Assembly (NCBI GenBank): GCA_016871975.1
Contig: VHBM01000002.1
Coordinates: 1-43,746, forward strand
Direction: 5' to 3'
Source: Nitrososphaerota archaeon
Lineage (GTDB): Archaea; Thermoproteota; Nitrososphaeria; Nitrososphaerales; Nitrosopumilaceae
DNA length: 43,746 bases
In this document: positions 17,732 through 27,382 of the stretch, in pieces
How positions within the stretch are numbered: the first letter of the stretch is position 1
Layout: each line of letters opens with the position of its first letter
The notes under the pieces: model-generated
What the model was told of the DNA's origin: nothing
The model's input: the letters and a program-made list of their open reading frames with translations, nothing else
The model's database searches: none
Position numbers and translations under genes: made by a program

Positions 17732-20049
17732 TTAAAGTAATCATCAAAGCTTTTTGGCTTTGGTTGTATGTATTTGGCATATCTTGTGATCAGGCTATAA
17801 ATTCTGTAAAAATACCTGTTTTCCTTTAACCTTGGACCTATTTTATCCCAGAAATACCTAGCATGGATTTCTGAGAATCTTGAGTCGCTTATTACCAAAA
17901 ATGACTTTTTTGATTTTGTTATTATTTCCAGTGTTTTTGGGCTAAATGCTTGCTCTGACTGGTTCCCAGCCCCAACCATTATTAATTCAGGCTTGGCTGT
18001 GCTAAAGTTCTGCAACAATTTTGGAACCAGTGTATCGTCTCTTACATCAAATCTTTCCAATGGTATTTTTTGCCAGCCTAGATCAAACATCTTCTCATTG
18101 ATTTTGTTTATGATGTTGAGCTCTTTTTCTGGTGTGTCTGTAGTTGCCCTGACAATTCGTATCTTGCTACTCTGAGATTTTAGAAAAGAGTCAGCCACTT
18201 CTAGTGCCAAATCACAGTGTCTTCCTTTATCGTATGATACAACTACATTTGAGATTTCATTCTCAAAGTTGTTTCTAACTAAAACTCCTACAATGTCACA
18301 TGTAGCAAGTGACATGAGTTTTCTATTATTTTTTAGATCATCAAAGTCTATAACAAGCAGATTGGTACCCTGCTCTTCAATTGTGGCAAGTATGGCCTCT
18401 GTCACATCATGTGATAATCTTATCAGATAACCGGTAGAATCACTATCGCCTAGTTCTTTTTTGAGATTTTCAAGCGTGTGCACTTCGTTATCTGCAATTT
18501 CTCTTGATGAAGATAATGGAAGCTGAATTGGTACATTTACAACATTAAGGTAGGAAATCTCTGCATCTTTTGCACCAGCTATAACATTTGCTATCTTTAC
18601 TAAATTTTTAATTGATTTACCATTATAGTGAATTAGTATTCTATAGTTTTGACGTTTTTGCGGAATCTCATTTATGATTGATGGGGCATAGTGTTCTATC
18701 TCTTTTTTTGCAGTATGCATCTTGTAAAGTGTAAACCCAATCATTATCCAAATAACTGCAATAAGCCAACTTAGTGGATTAAAGATTAGCAGGTAAATTG
18801 CCAGCCCAATTTGTGTAAATACACCAATAATTGGAATCACAGGAAAGAATGGTGTTTTAAAACCATAATCTAATTTTGAGCCATAAAGCCTTCTAATTGT
18901 AATTGCAGCTATGTTGACCTGTATAAACAAGAAAAGAAACATTACACCCGCAGCTAATGCAATCTGCTCAAGTGGTAATGATGCAGCCATTATGATCATT
19001 ACGATGCCAGAAATTATTGTAGCAAAGTATGGAGTGCGATAGTTTGTATGAATTGAACTAAATGTTTTAGGAAGGTTAAACTGCCTACCCATTGCAAACG
19101 CTACTCTACTTGATGAAAACGTCGTAGCGTTTAGTGCTGATAGTGTAGAAACAAATCCACCAACAAGTACCAGTATGGTTCCAAACGGAATGATATAGTC
19201 TGCAGCCTTTACTATTCCAAGTTCTTTGTTTTCCCCTATGAACTTCCATACTTCGGTTCCTATTTTTTGCGAGTCAACGCCGCCAAGAAATACAAATGTA
19301 AAAAGTATGTAGATGCCAACAACACCTGCAAGGGAAAGAAAAATTGCTTTTGGTATGTTTTTCTTGGGATTTTTTACCTCTTCACCTGTCTGTACAATTA
19401 TTTCATATCCTTCAAACGCAATGAATGTGAGTGCCATGGCAATAAGTAGTCCGCCTGCACCATTTGGCATAAAGCTCTCAAAATTGATAGCCCAGTCATG
19501 TTCAACAAAAAAGGTGGCAATTAATCCAGCCACTATTAAAATTCCAATTATTGCAAGCTGAGAAAATGTAACGGCGTTTCCTATCTTTCCAGTTTCAGAA
19601 ATCCCTCTGACGTTGACGTAGGTAAATAAAACAATGGAAAGAACTGCAATTAGCTTATCAATTCCAGCAAATTGCACAAGGCCAATAATTGTTAAAAAGT
19701 GACCCAAAAATGAACCAAACCCAACTGCATAGAGACTTCCTGCAATCATGTGGGCAAACCATGCCATCCAGCCGCTAATGAAGGCATTAGGACGAGGTAG
19801 GCCTTCTCTTATCCACTTGTATCCGCCTCCTGCTTCTGGCAAAGCAGAACCAAGCTCGGCATACACAAGTGCAGTAAAGAATGTTATAACACCATTTATC
19901 ACAAAGACAATCATTAATGCAGGACCCGCCTCGTTCATTGCAGGTCCAACAAGAACGAAAATCGCACCGCCTATCATGGCTGCTATGCCTATCATTGTTA
20001 TGTCAAGAAGCGAAAGGCTTCGTACTAGCTCTGAGCGTCGTTCAGCCAT
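17728..20049 (-). CDS. APC-family amino-acid/amine permease with C-terminal UspA-like domains
   Basis: 12-TM-like N-terminal half (LLDITMIGIAAMIGGAIFVLVGPAMNEAGPAL...) and soluble C-terminal half YRILIHYNGKSIKNLVKIANVIAG...; 773 aa. Confidence 0.88.
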   Translation of the reverse strand: MAERRSELVRSLSLLDITMIGIAAMIGGAIFVLVGPAMNEAGPALMIVFVINGVITFFTALVYAELGSALPEAGGGYKWIREGLPRPNAFISGWMAWFAHMIAGSLYAVGFGSFLGHFLTIIGLVQFAGIDKLIAVLSIVLFTYVNVRGISETGKIGNAVTFSQLAIIGILIVAGLIATFFVEHDWAINFESFMPNGAGGLLIAMALTFIAFEGYEIIVQTGEEVKNPKKNIPKAIFLSLAGVVGIYILFTFVFLGGVDSQKIGTEVWKFIGENKELGIVKAADYIIPFGTILVLVGGFVSTLSALNATTFSSSRVAFAMGRQFNLPKTFSSIHTNYRTPYFATIISGIVMIIMAASLPLEQIALAAGVMFLFLFIQVNIAAITIRRLYGSKLDYGFKTPFFPVIPIIGVFTQIGLAIYLLIFNPLSWLIAVIWIMIGFTLYKMHTAKKEIEHYAPSIINEIPQKRQNYRILIHYNGKSIKNLVKIANVIAGAKDAEISYLNVVNVPIQLPLSSSREIADNEVHTLENLKKELGDSDSTGYLIRLSHDVTEAILATIEEQGTNLLVIDFDDLKNNRKLMSLATCDIVGVLVRNNFENEISNVVVSYDKGRHCDLALEVADSFLKSQSSKIRIVRATTDTPEKELNIINKINEKMFDLGWQKIPLERFDVRDDTLVPKLLQNFSTAKPELIMVGAGNQSEQAFSPKTLEIITKSKKSFLVISDSRFSEIHARYFWDKIGPRLKENRYFYRIYSLITRYAKYIQPKPKSFDDYFN

Positions 20050-20139
20050 GAACCTAGAGCTAAAAAGATGTTATGAAAACTTATCTCTTAATGATATAGC
20101 CTAAAATCTAATTTTTCTAGAATCCAATTAGATCCTGTT

Positions 20140-21852
20140 TTAGTACAAATTGTATAGTCTAGCTAGTGCAAGTTTGTCAGCTGGTTTTACAGTGGCAATC
20201 TTTCCATCAACTTTGACCTCATAGGTTTCTGGATCAATTTCGATTTTTGGTGTGAGATTGTTGTATATCATATCTTTTTTGCCAATGTTTCTACAGTTTT
20301 TGACTGGAACTAGTTTCTTTTTTGTTGAGACTTTTCTTTCCAGTCCTTTTTCGATTGCAATCTTTGATGTAAATGTAAATGATGTGAAATATTTTGCAGA
20401 ACCTAGTGCGCCAAACATGGGGCGATATGTGATTGGCTCTGTTGTAGGAATCGATGCATTAGGATCGCCCATAAGAGAATAGGCAATCATTCCTCCTTTG
20501 ATTATCATCTTTGGTTTTATTCCAAAAAATTGCGGAGTCCAGATAACAATGTCTGCAAGCTTGCCTGACTCTAGTGAGCCAACATATTGAGAAATGCCGT
20601 GTGTTATTGCAGGGTTTATCGTATACTTTGCAAGATATCGTTTTACCCTGAAATTATCATTTCTGTCAGTATCTTCTGGAAGTTTTCCAGTCATTTTTTT
20701 CATTTTATCAGCAGTCTGCCAAGTTCTTGTTGTAACTTCACCAATTCTTCCCATGGCTTGACTGTCAGATGACATCATGCTTAGAACACCAAGGTCGTGC
20801 AAAACATCTTCAGCTGCTATTGTCTCTGCCCTGATTCGAGATTCTGCAAATGAAACATCTTCAGGAACAGATGGATTTAGGTGATGGCAGACCATCATCA
20901 TGTCAAGATGCTCATTTAGTGTGTTTACGGTAAAGGGTCTTGTTGGGTTTGTAGACGATGGCAGGATGTTTTTTTTGCCAGCTATCTTCATGATATCTGG
21001 TGCATGTCCGCCGCCAGCTCCTTCTGTATGATACGTGTGAATTGTGCGTCCGGCAATGGCTGCTATGGTATCATCAACATAGCCACATTCGTTTAGTGTA
21101 TCCGTATGAATTGCAACTTGGGTGTCTGTTTTGTCTGCAACTTTGAGGGCTGCATCAATTGTAGCAGGAGTCGTTCCCCAGTCCTCATGAAGCTTTAGTC
21201 CACATGCACCTGCCTCTATTTGCTCAATTAGTGCATCTTCTTTAGAGTCGTTTCCTTTTCCCAAAAATCCAAAATTGAGTGGGTATTCTTCTACTGCTTC
21301 TATCATTCTTTGAATATTCCATGCACCAGGAGTACATGTTGTTGCATTTGTTCCATCAGCAGGTCCGGTACCACCACCAATCATTGTAGTTGTTCCATTA
21401 CAAATTGCATGGATTGCCTGTTGTGGAGAAATAAAATGGATGTGAGTGTCTACTGTGCCAGCTGTACAAATTGTATGCTCACCAGCTATTACTTCAGTAT
21501 TTGATGAAATTATCATGTCAATATCATCCATGATGTTTGGATTTCCAGCATTTCCAATTTTTACAATTTTTCCGTCTTTGATTCCAATGTCAGCTTTTAA
21601 AATTCCAAGTATAGGATCTAAGACAATTGTATTTGTAATTACAAGATCAAGTGAATCATTTCTTTTTACGCCGGAGGCTTGACCCATGCCATCTCTTGCA
21701 CTTTTTCCACCACCAAAGACGACCTCATCACCGTATCTTAGAAGATCCATTTCTATCTCGATTATCAGATCAGTATCTGCAAGCCTTATTCTGTCGCCTA
21801 TAGTTGGCCCAAAAAGGTCAACGTATCTCTTTCTGGGGATCTCAAGAACCAA
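20140..21852 (-). CDS. ureC: Urease subunit alpha
   Basis: [52 protein letters not shown] (carbamylated Lys), [32 protein letters not shown]. Confidence 0.98.
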   Translation of the reverse strand: MVLEIPRKRYVDLFGPTIGDRIRLADTDLIIEIEMDLLRYGDEVVFGGGKSARDGMGQASGVKRNDSLDLVITNTIVLDPILGILKADIGIKDGKIVKIGNAGNPNIMDDIDMIISSNTEVIAGEHTICTAGTVDTHIHFISPQQAIHAICNGTTTMIGGGTGPADGTNATTCTPGAWNIQRMIEAVEEYPLNFGFLGKGNDSKEDALIEQIEAGACGLKLHEDWGTTPATIDAALKVADKTDTQVAIHTDTLNECGYVDDTIAAIAGRTIHTYHTEGAGGGHAPDIMKIAGKKNILPSSTNPTRPFTVNTLNEHLDMMMVCHHLNPSVPEDVSFAESRIRAETIAAEDVLHDLGVLSMMSSDSQAMGRIGEVTTRTWQTADKMKKMTGKLPEDTDRNDNFRVKRYLAKYTINPAITHGISQYVGSLESGKLADIVIWTPQFFGIKPKMIIKGGMIAYSLMGDPNASIPTTEPITYRPMFGALGSAKYFTSFTFTSKIAIEKGLERKVSTKKKLVPVKNCRNIGKKDMIYNNLTPKIEIDPETYEVKVDGKIATVKPADKLALARLYNLY

Positions 21853-21854
21853 AT

Positions 21855-22226
21855 CTATGCGCCTTTGAATCCTTTTTCTTTTGCCTTCTTGATGGCATCA
21901 GACCTTTTCTTTTCAAGCTCACCATTTACTAGTCCACTAAAACCAAAGACGATTTTTTTCCCACCATATTCAGTTAATGATACTTCTTTTGTCTCGCCAG
22001 GCTCAAATCTGACTGACGTGCCTGCTGGAATGTTTAGGTGACACCCATAAGCCTGCTGGCGTGGAAAAGAAAGTGCCTTGTTTGCCTCAAAAAAGTGTGC
22101 ATGAGAGCCAACCTGTATCGGTCTGTCACCAGTATTGCTTACTTTGATTGTTACAGTTTTTCTGTTCTGGTTTGCAAGAATTGCTTTGTCTGAAAGAAAA
22201 TACTCTCCTGGAATCACAAACATCAC
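21855..22226 (-). CDS. ureB: Urease subunit beta
   Basis: [73 protein letters not shown]. Confidence 0.97.
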   Translation of the reverse strand: MMFVIPGEYFLSDKAILANQNRKTVTIKVSNTGDRPIQVGSHAHFFEANKALSFPRQQAYGCHLNIPAGTSVRFEPGETKEVSLTEYGGKKIVFGFSGLVNGELEKKRSDAIKKAKEKGFKGA

Positions 22227-22525
22227 ACTATTGGATCGTGGATTGTGACAAGCTTTGTCCCATCCTCAAAGGTTGCCTCAACCTGAATTGAATAGATTAG
22301 CTCTGAAACGCCTGGCAGCACATCATCTTTTGTCAATACCTTTCTCCCAGAGCTCATAAGCTCAGATACCGACTTGCCATCCCTCGCTCCTTCTAAAATA
22401 TGGTCAGATATTATAGCAACAGATTCTGGGTGATTTAGCTTCAAACCTCTTGCCTTTCTTTTTCTTGCAAGCTCTGCTGCCAAAAAAATATGTAATTTTT
22501 CCATTTCACGTGGAGTAAGCATCAT
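22223..22525 (-). CDS. ureA: Urease subunit gamma
   Basis: [52 protein letters not shown]; 4-bp overlap with ureB. Confidence 0.97.
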   Translation of the reverse strand: MMLTPREMEKLHIFLAAELARKRKARGLKLNHPESVAIISDHILEGARDGKSVSELMSSGRKVLTKDDVLPGVSELIYSIQVEATFEDGTKLVTIHDPIV

Positions 22526-22616
22526 ACGCAGATAGTATCTGGCTCTTGTATTTAATAATTTGAAAAATCATGTGTATTTCACGAAAATATATTTTCAACA
22601 ACAAACTCAACCTAGT
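22526..22616. promoter_or_regulatory. Divergent ureABC / ureEFGD promoter region
   Basis: Plus-strand TATA-like aaaatatatttt (about 22585-22595) upstream of ureE GTG at 22617; minus-strand aattattaaata (22549-22560) upstream of ureA. Confidence 0.5.
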
Positions 22617-23120
22617 GTGTTAAAAATCACAAAAATCTCTGGAAATATTTTTACTGATAGAGAGTTAAAAAAAAGATTTGAGGCATTAGACAAGCAGAAA
22701 AAGTGTGAACGATTACATCTAACTCGTCAAGAGTTAGAAAAAACACGATTAAGAAAAAACACAGACAAAGGAACTGATGTTGGACTGACATTTAATGGTA
22801 ACACAAAACTAAATCATGGCGATGTCTTGATTTTAGATGAAGATTTTATTCTAGTTGAACAAACCCCAGAAAAAGTGCTCTCAATTAAAATAAAACAAAA
22901 CTCAAATCAAACAGAAGCACTCATCTTGCTTGGCCATATCATAGGTAATAGGCACAGGCCAATAGCAATTGATGCACAAACCATCATGTTTCCAATTCAG
23001 GCAGATTCAGAGGTTGAACTATTCAAGAACTTACTTGCAGAATTCCAAGATAACTTGGAGCTGAAAATTGAGGAAAGAGTATTTGTTCCACGAAAAGGAA
23101 TGGATGTACATGAGCACTGA
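22617..23120 (+). CDS. ureE: Urease accessory protein UreE
   Basis: VLKITKISGN..., LHLTRQELEKTRLRKNTDKGTDVGLTFNGNTKLNHGDVLILDEDF, LGHIIGNRHRPIAID; GTG 22617 preferred over TTG 22560. Confidence 0.93.
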   Translation: MLKITKISGNIFTDRELKKRFEALDKQKKCERLHLTRQELEKTRLRKNTDKGTDVGLTFNGNTKLNHGDVLILDEDFILVEQTPEKVLSIKIKQNSNQTEALILLGHIIGNRHRPIAIDAQTIMFPIQADSEVELFKNLLAEFQDNLELKIEERVFVPRKGMDVHEH

Positions 23121-23805
23121 TTTTTTTGAACAGCTTGGAATAATGCAGCTGTCTGATTCGTTTTTCCCATCCGGTCTTTATGCTACCTCAAATGGCCTTG
23201 AGATCCTAATTCATGATCGAAAAATAAAAACTGCCAACGAGCTAGGTGAACTGATAAAGATTTTCATAAAACAGCAAATTGGTCCTGCTGACTGTGTTGC
23301 CTTGTGCAATATCTATAATTTTATTGCAGAAAATGACTTTGAAAAAATAATTCAAGCAGACAAAATGCTATATTCAATGAAACTGGTAAAGGAAATAAGA
23401 GAAACATCAACAAGGTCTGGAATTCAGCTAATCAAGTGTATACAATCATTCAAAGATCAAAAAATCCTAAAACTTTATTCTGATTCTATAACAAAAGGAG
23501 AATCTACTGGCGTGTATCCTGTCTGCTTTGCAATTGCATCATACAGTCTTGGAGTAAAAAAAGAACACGCTGCAACGATGCTTCTTTATGGTTTTACAGT
23601 AGGGATGGTAGGGGCTGCGCTACGTATGGGAATAGTTGAGCACTTTGAAGCACAGAAAATAATAGATGATCTAAAAAATGAAATTGCAAACACTGTACAA
23701 AAAAATATCAACAAAAGTATTTCTGAAATGTGGCAGTTTGCACCAGAGATTGACATTGTACAAATTACCCATGAAAGACTAGCTGAAAAGATGTTTATCA
23801 CTTAA
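23110..23805 (+). CDS. ureF: Urease accessory protein UreF
   Basis: MQLSDSFFPSGLYATSNGLEILI, QIGPADCVAL, GESTGVYPVCFAIASYSLG; ATG 23110 overlaps the ureE end. Confidence 0.95.
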   Translation: MSTDFFEQLGIMQLSDSFFPSGLYATSNGLEILIHDRKIKTANELGELIKIFIKQQIGPADCVALCNIYNFIAENDFEKIIQADKMLYSMKLVKEIRETSTRSGIQLIKCIQSFKDQKILKLYSDSITKGESTGVYPVCFAIASYSLGVKKEHAATMLLYGFTVGMVGAALRMGIVEHFEAQKIIDDLKNEIANTVQKNINKSISEMWQFAPEIDIVQITHERLAEKMFIT

Positions 23806-23808
23806 TTT

Positions 23809-24468
23809 ATGAACCAAAATAGAATACCAAGAGTTGGAATCGGCGGGCCTGTAGGCTGTGGCAAAACCATGTTAATTGAAAGAGTGGTTCCAGTTCTTGC
23901 ATCAAGTGGATACAGCGTCAGCATAATTTCAAACGACGTGATTTCAAAAGAGGACGCTAATAGAATGCGGCTAAATTTAGCAACAAAAAGAGGCCTTCTT
24001 CCAGAAAATCTAGTAGTTGGCCTTGCAACAGGTGGCTGCCCGCATACTGCAGTTCGTGAGGATCCTTCAATGAATCTGGCTGTAATTGAGGAAATGGAGA
24101 CAAAACATCAAGAGCTTGACCTTATCATAATAGAAAGCGGCGGGGACAACATAACAACTACGTTTAGCCCCGCCTTGGCAGATTATTTTATCTACATAAT
24201 AGATGTGGCGGGTGGCGACAAGTATCCAAGAAAAAGGGGACTGGGAATTGAGACTGCTGATCTTCTTGTTATAAACAAAATTGATCTTGCACCACTTGTA
24301 AACGCAAACTTGGAAGTAATGGAAAAAGACGCAAAGGCAGTAAGAGACAACAAACCATATGTTTTTGTTAATTGCAAAACCGACAAGGGAATTGATCAAG
24401 TAGCATCACACATAATGCATAATGTCTTGTTTGATGAGCCACCAAAAGCACAGCAGCTAAAAAGGTAG
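23809..24468 (+). CDS. ureG: Urease accessory GTPase UreG
   Basis: RVGIGGPVGCGKTMLIERVVPVL (P-loop), ISNDVISKEDANRMR, ATGGCPHTAVREDPSMN, ESGGDNITTTFSPALADYFIYIIDVAGGDKYPRKRG, INKIDLAP. Confidence 0.98.
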   Translation: MNQNRIPRVGIGGPVGCGKTMLIERVVPVLASSGYSVSIISNDVISKEDANRMRLNLATKRGLLPENLVVGLATGGCPHTAVREDPSMNLAVIEEMETKHQELDLIIIESGGDNITTTFSPALADYFIYIIDVAGGDKYPRKRGLGIETADLLVINKIDLAPLVNANLEVMEKDAKAVRDNKPYVFVNCKTDKGIDQVASHIMHNVLFDEPPKAQQLKR

Positions 24469-24473
24469 AAAAA

Positions 24474-25400
24474 ATGCAAGATGTTGATTTTTTCACACCA
24501 GATAATCTGCCAACTGAGATTCTTGCATATGATTCTGAGGTAAAACAGCTTGGCGTTGGTTCTGTTGGCAAGCTAGGATATTTATCACTTGGATTAAAAA
24601 GAGACCCACATAGTGGAAAAACTATAGTACAAGAACAAAGTTCTCATGTTCCTTTACTGACACAGCGTGCTATTTACTATGAGACAGAGCTTCCTTCCAT
24701 GGCATATCTTCAGATTGTTTCCCCATCAGGTGGGATACTGCAGGGTGACCGGTACAGGATGGATATCTCATTAAAAGAAAATGCGATAGCACATCTTACT
24801 ACACAGGGTGCAACAAGACTATACAAGATGGATTCAAACTTTGCAACACAGCTAGTCAATGTAACGGTTGGCGCGAATTGTTATCTAGAGTTTATTCCAG
24901 ACCAGATTATTCCATACAAGAACTCCAGATTCTATCAAAAAGTTTCACTTGATGTACATGAAAGCGCCTCAATGATTTACTCTGAAATCATTGTATCAGG
25001 GAGAACGGCAATGAACGAATCCTTTGAATATGATATTTGTTATCTAAAAACTGTAGCAAAAACTAAAGAAAATACTCGATTTGTAGACGTGGCAATGTTA
25101 GAGCCAAAAAAACAAAATCTCAATACTTTTGGCATACTTGGCAAGCAAACAGTTGTAGGCACTATATACATAATCACAAAAAGAGATTATGTGACAGAAC
25201 TGTGTGAGAAAATCAACTCTGACCTGCAAAATACAGCAAAAACTTCCTTTGGAGCATCAATTCTCCCTCATGATTCAGGAATACTAGTCAGATTGACAGG
25301 CAATTCTGCTTCAGATATCAGGGATGCAGTTTACGAGGTTGTTAAAATGACAAGAAAAAAGATTCTAAATGCTCCATTTACTGGAATTAGAAAAAACTAA
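24474..25400 (+). CDS. ureD: Urease accessory protein UreD/UreH
   Basis: GSVGKLGYLSLGLKRDPHSGKTIVQEQSSHVPLLTQRAIYYE, SPSGGILQGDRYRMDISLKENAIAHLTTQGATRLYKM, FIPDQIIPYKNSRFYQK. Confidence 0.95.
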   Translation: MQDVDFFTPDNLPTEILAYDSEVKQLGVGSVGKLGYLSLGLKRDPHSGKTIVQEQSSHVPLLTQRAIYYETELPSMAYLQIVSPSGGILQGDRYRMDISLKENAIAHLTTQGATRLYKMDSNFATQLVNVTVGANCYLEFIPDQIIPYKNSRFYQKVSLDVHESASMIYSEIIVSGRTAMNESFEYDICYLKTVAKTKENTRFVDVAMLEPKKQNLNTFGILGKQTVVGTIYIITKRDYVTELCEKINSDLQNTAKTSFGASILPHDSGILVRLTGNSASDIRDAVYEVVKMTRKKILNAPFTGIRKN

Positions 25401-25433
25401 AATGTTATTAGCTAAATTAGGTAAAATCCTTTA

Positions 25434-26750
25434 ATGCAAAATTTTTTTCTCCAGCTTGAAGGCTCTAGAGTTCAATCCACCATAAATGAAGAAATTTCAA
25501 ACGTAATAGAAAGAATAACGCCTGAACTGCCACATAACACATTCATCACAGATATGGCAATCATTATGATTCTAGCAGCAATTGTAACTCTGGCCTTTTT
25601 TAAAATCAGGCAGCCATTGATCATAGGTTATTTGTTTACAGGAATGTTAATTGGTCCACTATCACCACTGTGGACCTTACTATTGCCAGCTGATCCTTTT
25701 GAAACTGGTGCCGGCACATTGGGGATATTATCTGATGTATCTGTTCTGAATGTTTTTGCTGAAATTGGCATTATTTTATTGCTTTTTGTAATAGGTATAG
25801 AGTTTCCATATTCAAAAATCCGTGCTATTGGAAAAACAGCAATAGGAATTGGAACGTTAGGTCTTTTCTCAACATTAGGCTTGGTATTTTTTGCATCATC
25901 AATGCTTGGACTTGGCTTTATGGACTCACTTTTTCTTTCTGCAGCGTTATCAATTAGTAGTACTGCAATACTGATAAAAATTTTTGAAGACACCGGCGTG
26001 ATAAAAAGAGAATCATCAATTCTTGTTTTGGGAATTTTAATTGTTGAAGATGTAATTGCAGTCATTTTACTTGCCTCACTAGAATCAATCGCACTTGTAG
26101 ATGCAGTATCTATTGAAAGCGTTGCAGTAGTATCAGCTGTTGCTACAGCATTAATCATTGGAACATTTACTATTGGAACAAAAATAGTGCCAAAACTAAT
26201 TGACCGAGTTGCAAGTGCAGAAAACCGCGAGATCCTACTTCTTAGTGTTCTTGGCATTTGTTTTGGTTATGCATTATTTGCAAATGTTGTAGGATTATCT
26301 GTAGCAATTGGTGCATTTTTGGCAGGCGTTTTAGTGGCAGAATCAAAATCAGCCGAAGTCTCAAAGATAATCTCCAGTCCCATTAAGGACATGTTTGTTG
26401 CAATCTTTTTCGTATCTGTAGGCGCACTTATGGATATTAGCATGCTACAAAACTATATCGTAATTGCATTTGTATTGATTGCAGTTGCTATAGGAATGAA
26501 GTTTGGTGGAAACATGATTGGAAATCTATTATTTAGGCTAGACAAGGACAAATCACTACGTTCTGCATTTTCACTTGCAGCCCCCAGAGGCGAATTTTCA
26601 ATTGTGATTGTAAAGTCTGGTGTTGATCTTGGAGTTGTGAGTCCTTTTCTCTTTCCACTGATGGGAATGATTTCTATAATTACGGCATTTATCTCTCCAT
26701 TTTTAATAAAAGCTGGAGATAAAGTAATTCCAAAACTTGCAAAGGCATGA
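25434..26750 (+). CDS. CPA2/Kef-type cation:proton antiporter
   Basis: FFKIRQPLIIGYLFTGMLIGP, FAEIGIILLLFVIGIEF, LSISSTAILIKIFEDTGVIKRESSILVLGILIVEDVIAVILLA, VGLSVAIGAFLAGVLVAES; no TrkA-N domain. Confidence 0.92.
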   Translation: MQNFFLQLEGSRVQSTINEEISNVIERITPELPHNTFITDMAIIMILAAIVTLAFFKIRQPLIIGYLFTGMLIGPLSPLWTLLLPADPFETGAGTLGILSDVSVLNVFAEIGIILLLFVIGIEFPYSKIRAIGKTAIGIGTLGLFSTLGLVFFASSMLGLGFMDSLFLSAALSISSTAILIKIFEDTGVIKRESSILVLGILIVEDVIAVILLASLESIALVDAVSIESVAVVSAVATALIIGTFTIGTKIVPKLIDRVASAENREILLLSVLGICFGYALFANVVGLSVAIGAFLAGVLVAESKSAEVSKIISSPIKDMFVAIFFVSVGALMDISMLQNYIVIAFVLIAVAIGMKFGGNMIGNLLFRLDKDKSLRSAFSLAAPRGEFSIVIVKSGVDLGVVSPFLFPLMGMISIITAFISPFLIKAGDKVIPKLAKA

Positions 26751-26754
26751 GCTA

Positions 26755-27183
26755 ATGTCAAATAATGAACTAGAGAGATTATTATCCAAAACACACAAAG
26801 AAATTACGACATTTACTTTTAACAAAACCGAGGTTCCTTGCATAATATTTCCTGAAAAAAAATTTGAAGCAATTTTGGGAAGAATAGCTGGAAGGCCAGT
26901 CTCTGTTGATACTAATCTTAACATTTTGCAAGACGGCCTCGGCCATGTCTTTGTTGAGATTAATCTAACATTTTCACTAGGTGATATTAGCGAAAAAATT
27001 TTGCTTTATGCAAACGAGTCATTAGAATTTTTTGAGCTTCTTGCAAAAACTGCGATGCTTGCCTTGTCTTCACCACCTGAGCTTGGCAAGGAAAATATCT
27101 TTATGATTCAGCTACCAAGGCCAGAAAAGGCAGTTAATGCACTTATAATAATAAAAAAAGGCCTAGCTGAAGGCAAAAAATAG
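26755..27183 (+). CDS. Conserved hypothetical protein
   Basis: ORF track 26737; internal ATG (MSNNELERLLSKTHKEITT) is a more natural start; slight overlap region with antiporter gene. Confidence 0.6.
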   Translation: MSNNELERLLSKTHKEITTFTFNKTEVPCIIFPEKKFEAILGRIAGRPVSVDTNLNILQDGLGHVFVEINLTFSLGDISEKILLYANESLEFFELLAKTAMLALSSPPELGKENIFMIQLPRPEKAVNALIIIKKGLAEGKK

Positions 27184-27191
27184 AAACAAAA

Positions 27192-27268
27192 TGGTGCGGT
27201 TGCCGGGATTTGAACCCGGGTCGCGGAATTGGCAATCCCGCATATTAACCAAGCTGTACTACAACCGC
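27192..27268 (-). tRNA. tRNA-Gly (GCC), 3' CCA encoded
   Basis: Reverse complement GCGGTTG...CGGGA-TTGCCAA-TTCCG...CCCGGGTTCAAATCCCGG-CAACCGC-A-CCA; acceptor, anticodon and T arms readable. Confidence 0.93.
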
Positions 27269-27382
27269 TTAATCGGTAAAGCCAAATATTCTCTATTAAA
27301 CTGTAATGAATTTACTTGATTTTAATATGACATAAGATGTTGCACTAAAAATAAAATAAAAAATTAGAAAAAGTTGTTTTGT

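Noticed and set aside
24067-24399. 110-aa minus ORF inside ureG
   Set aside because: ureG on the plus strand is unambiguous; the antisense ORF has no recognisable features.
25628-26257. 209-aa minus ORF inside the antiporter gene
   Set aside because: Antisense shadow of a hydrophobic TM-rich gene; the plus strand encodes a clear CPA2 antiporter.
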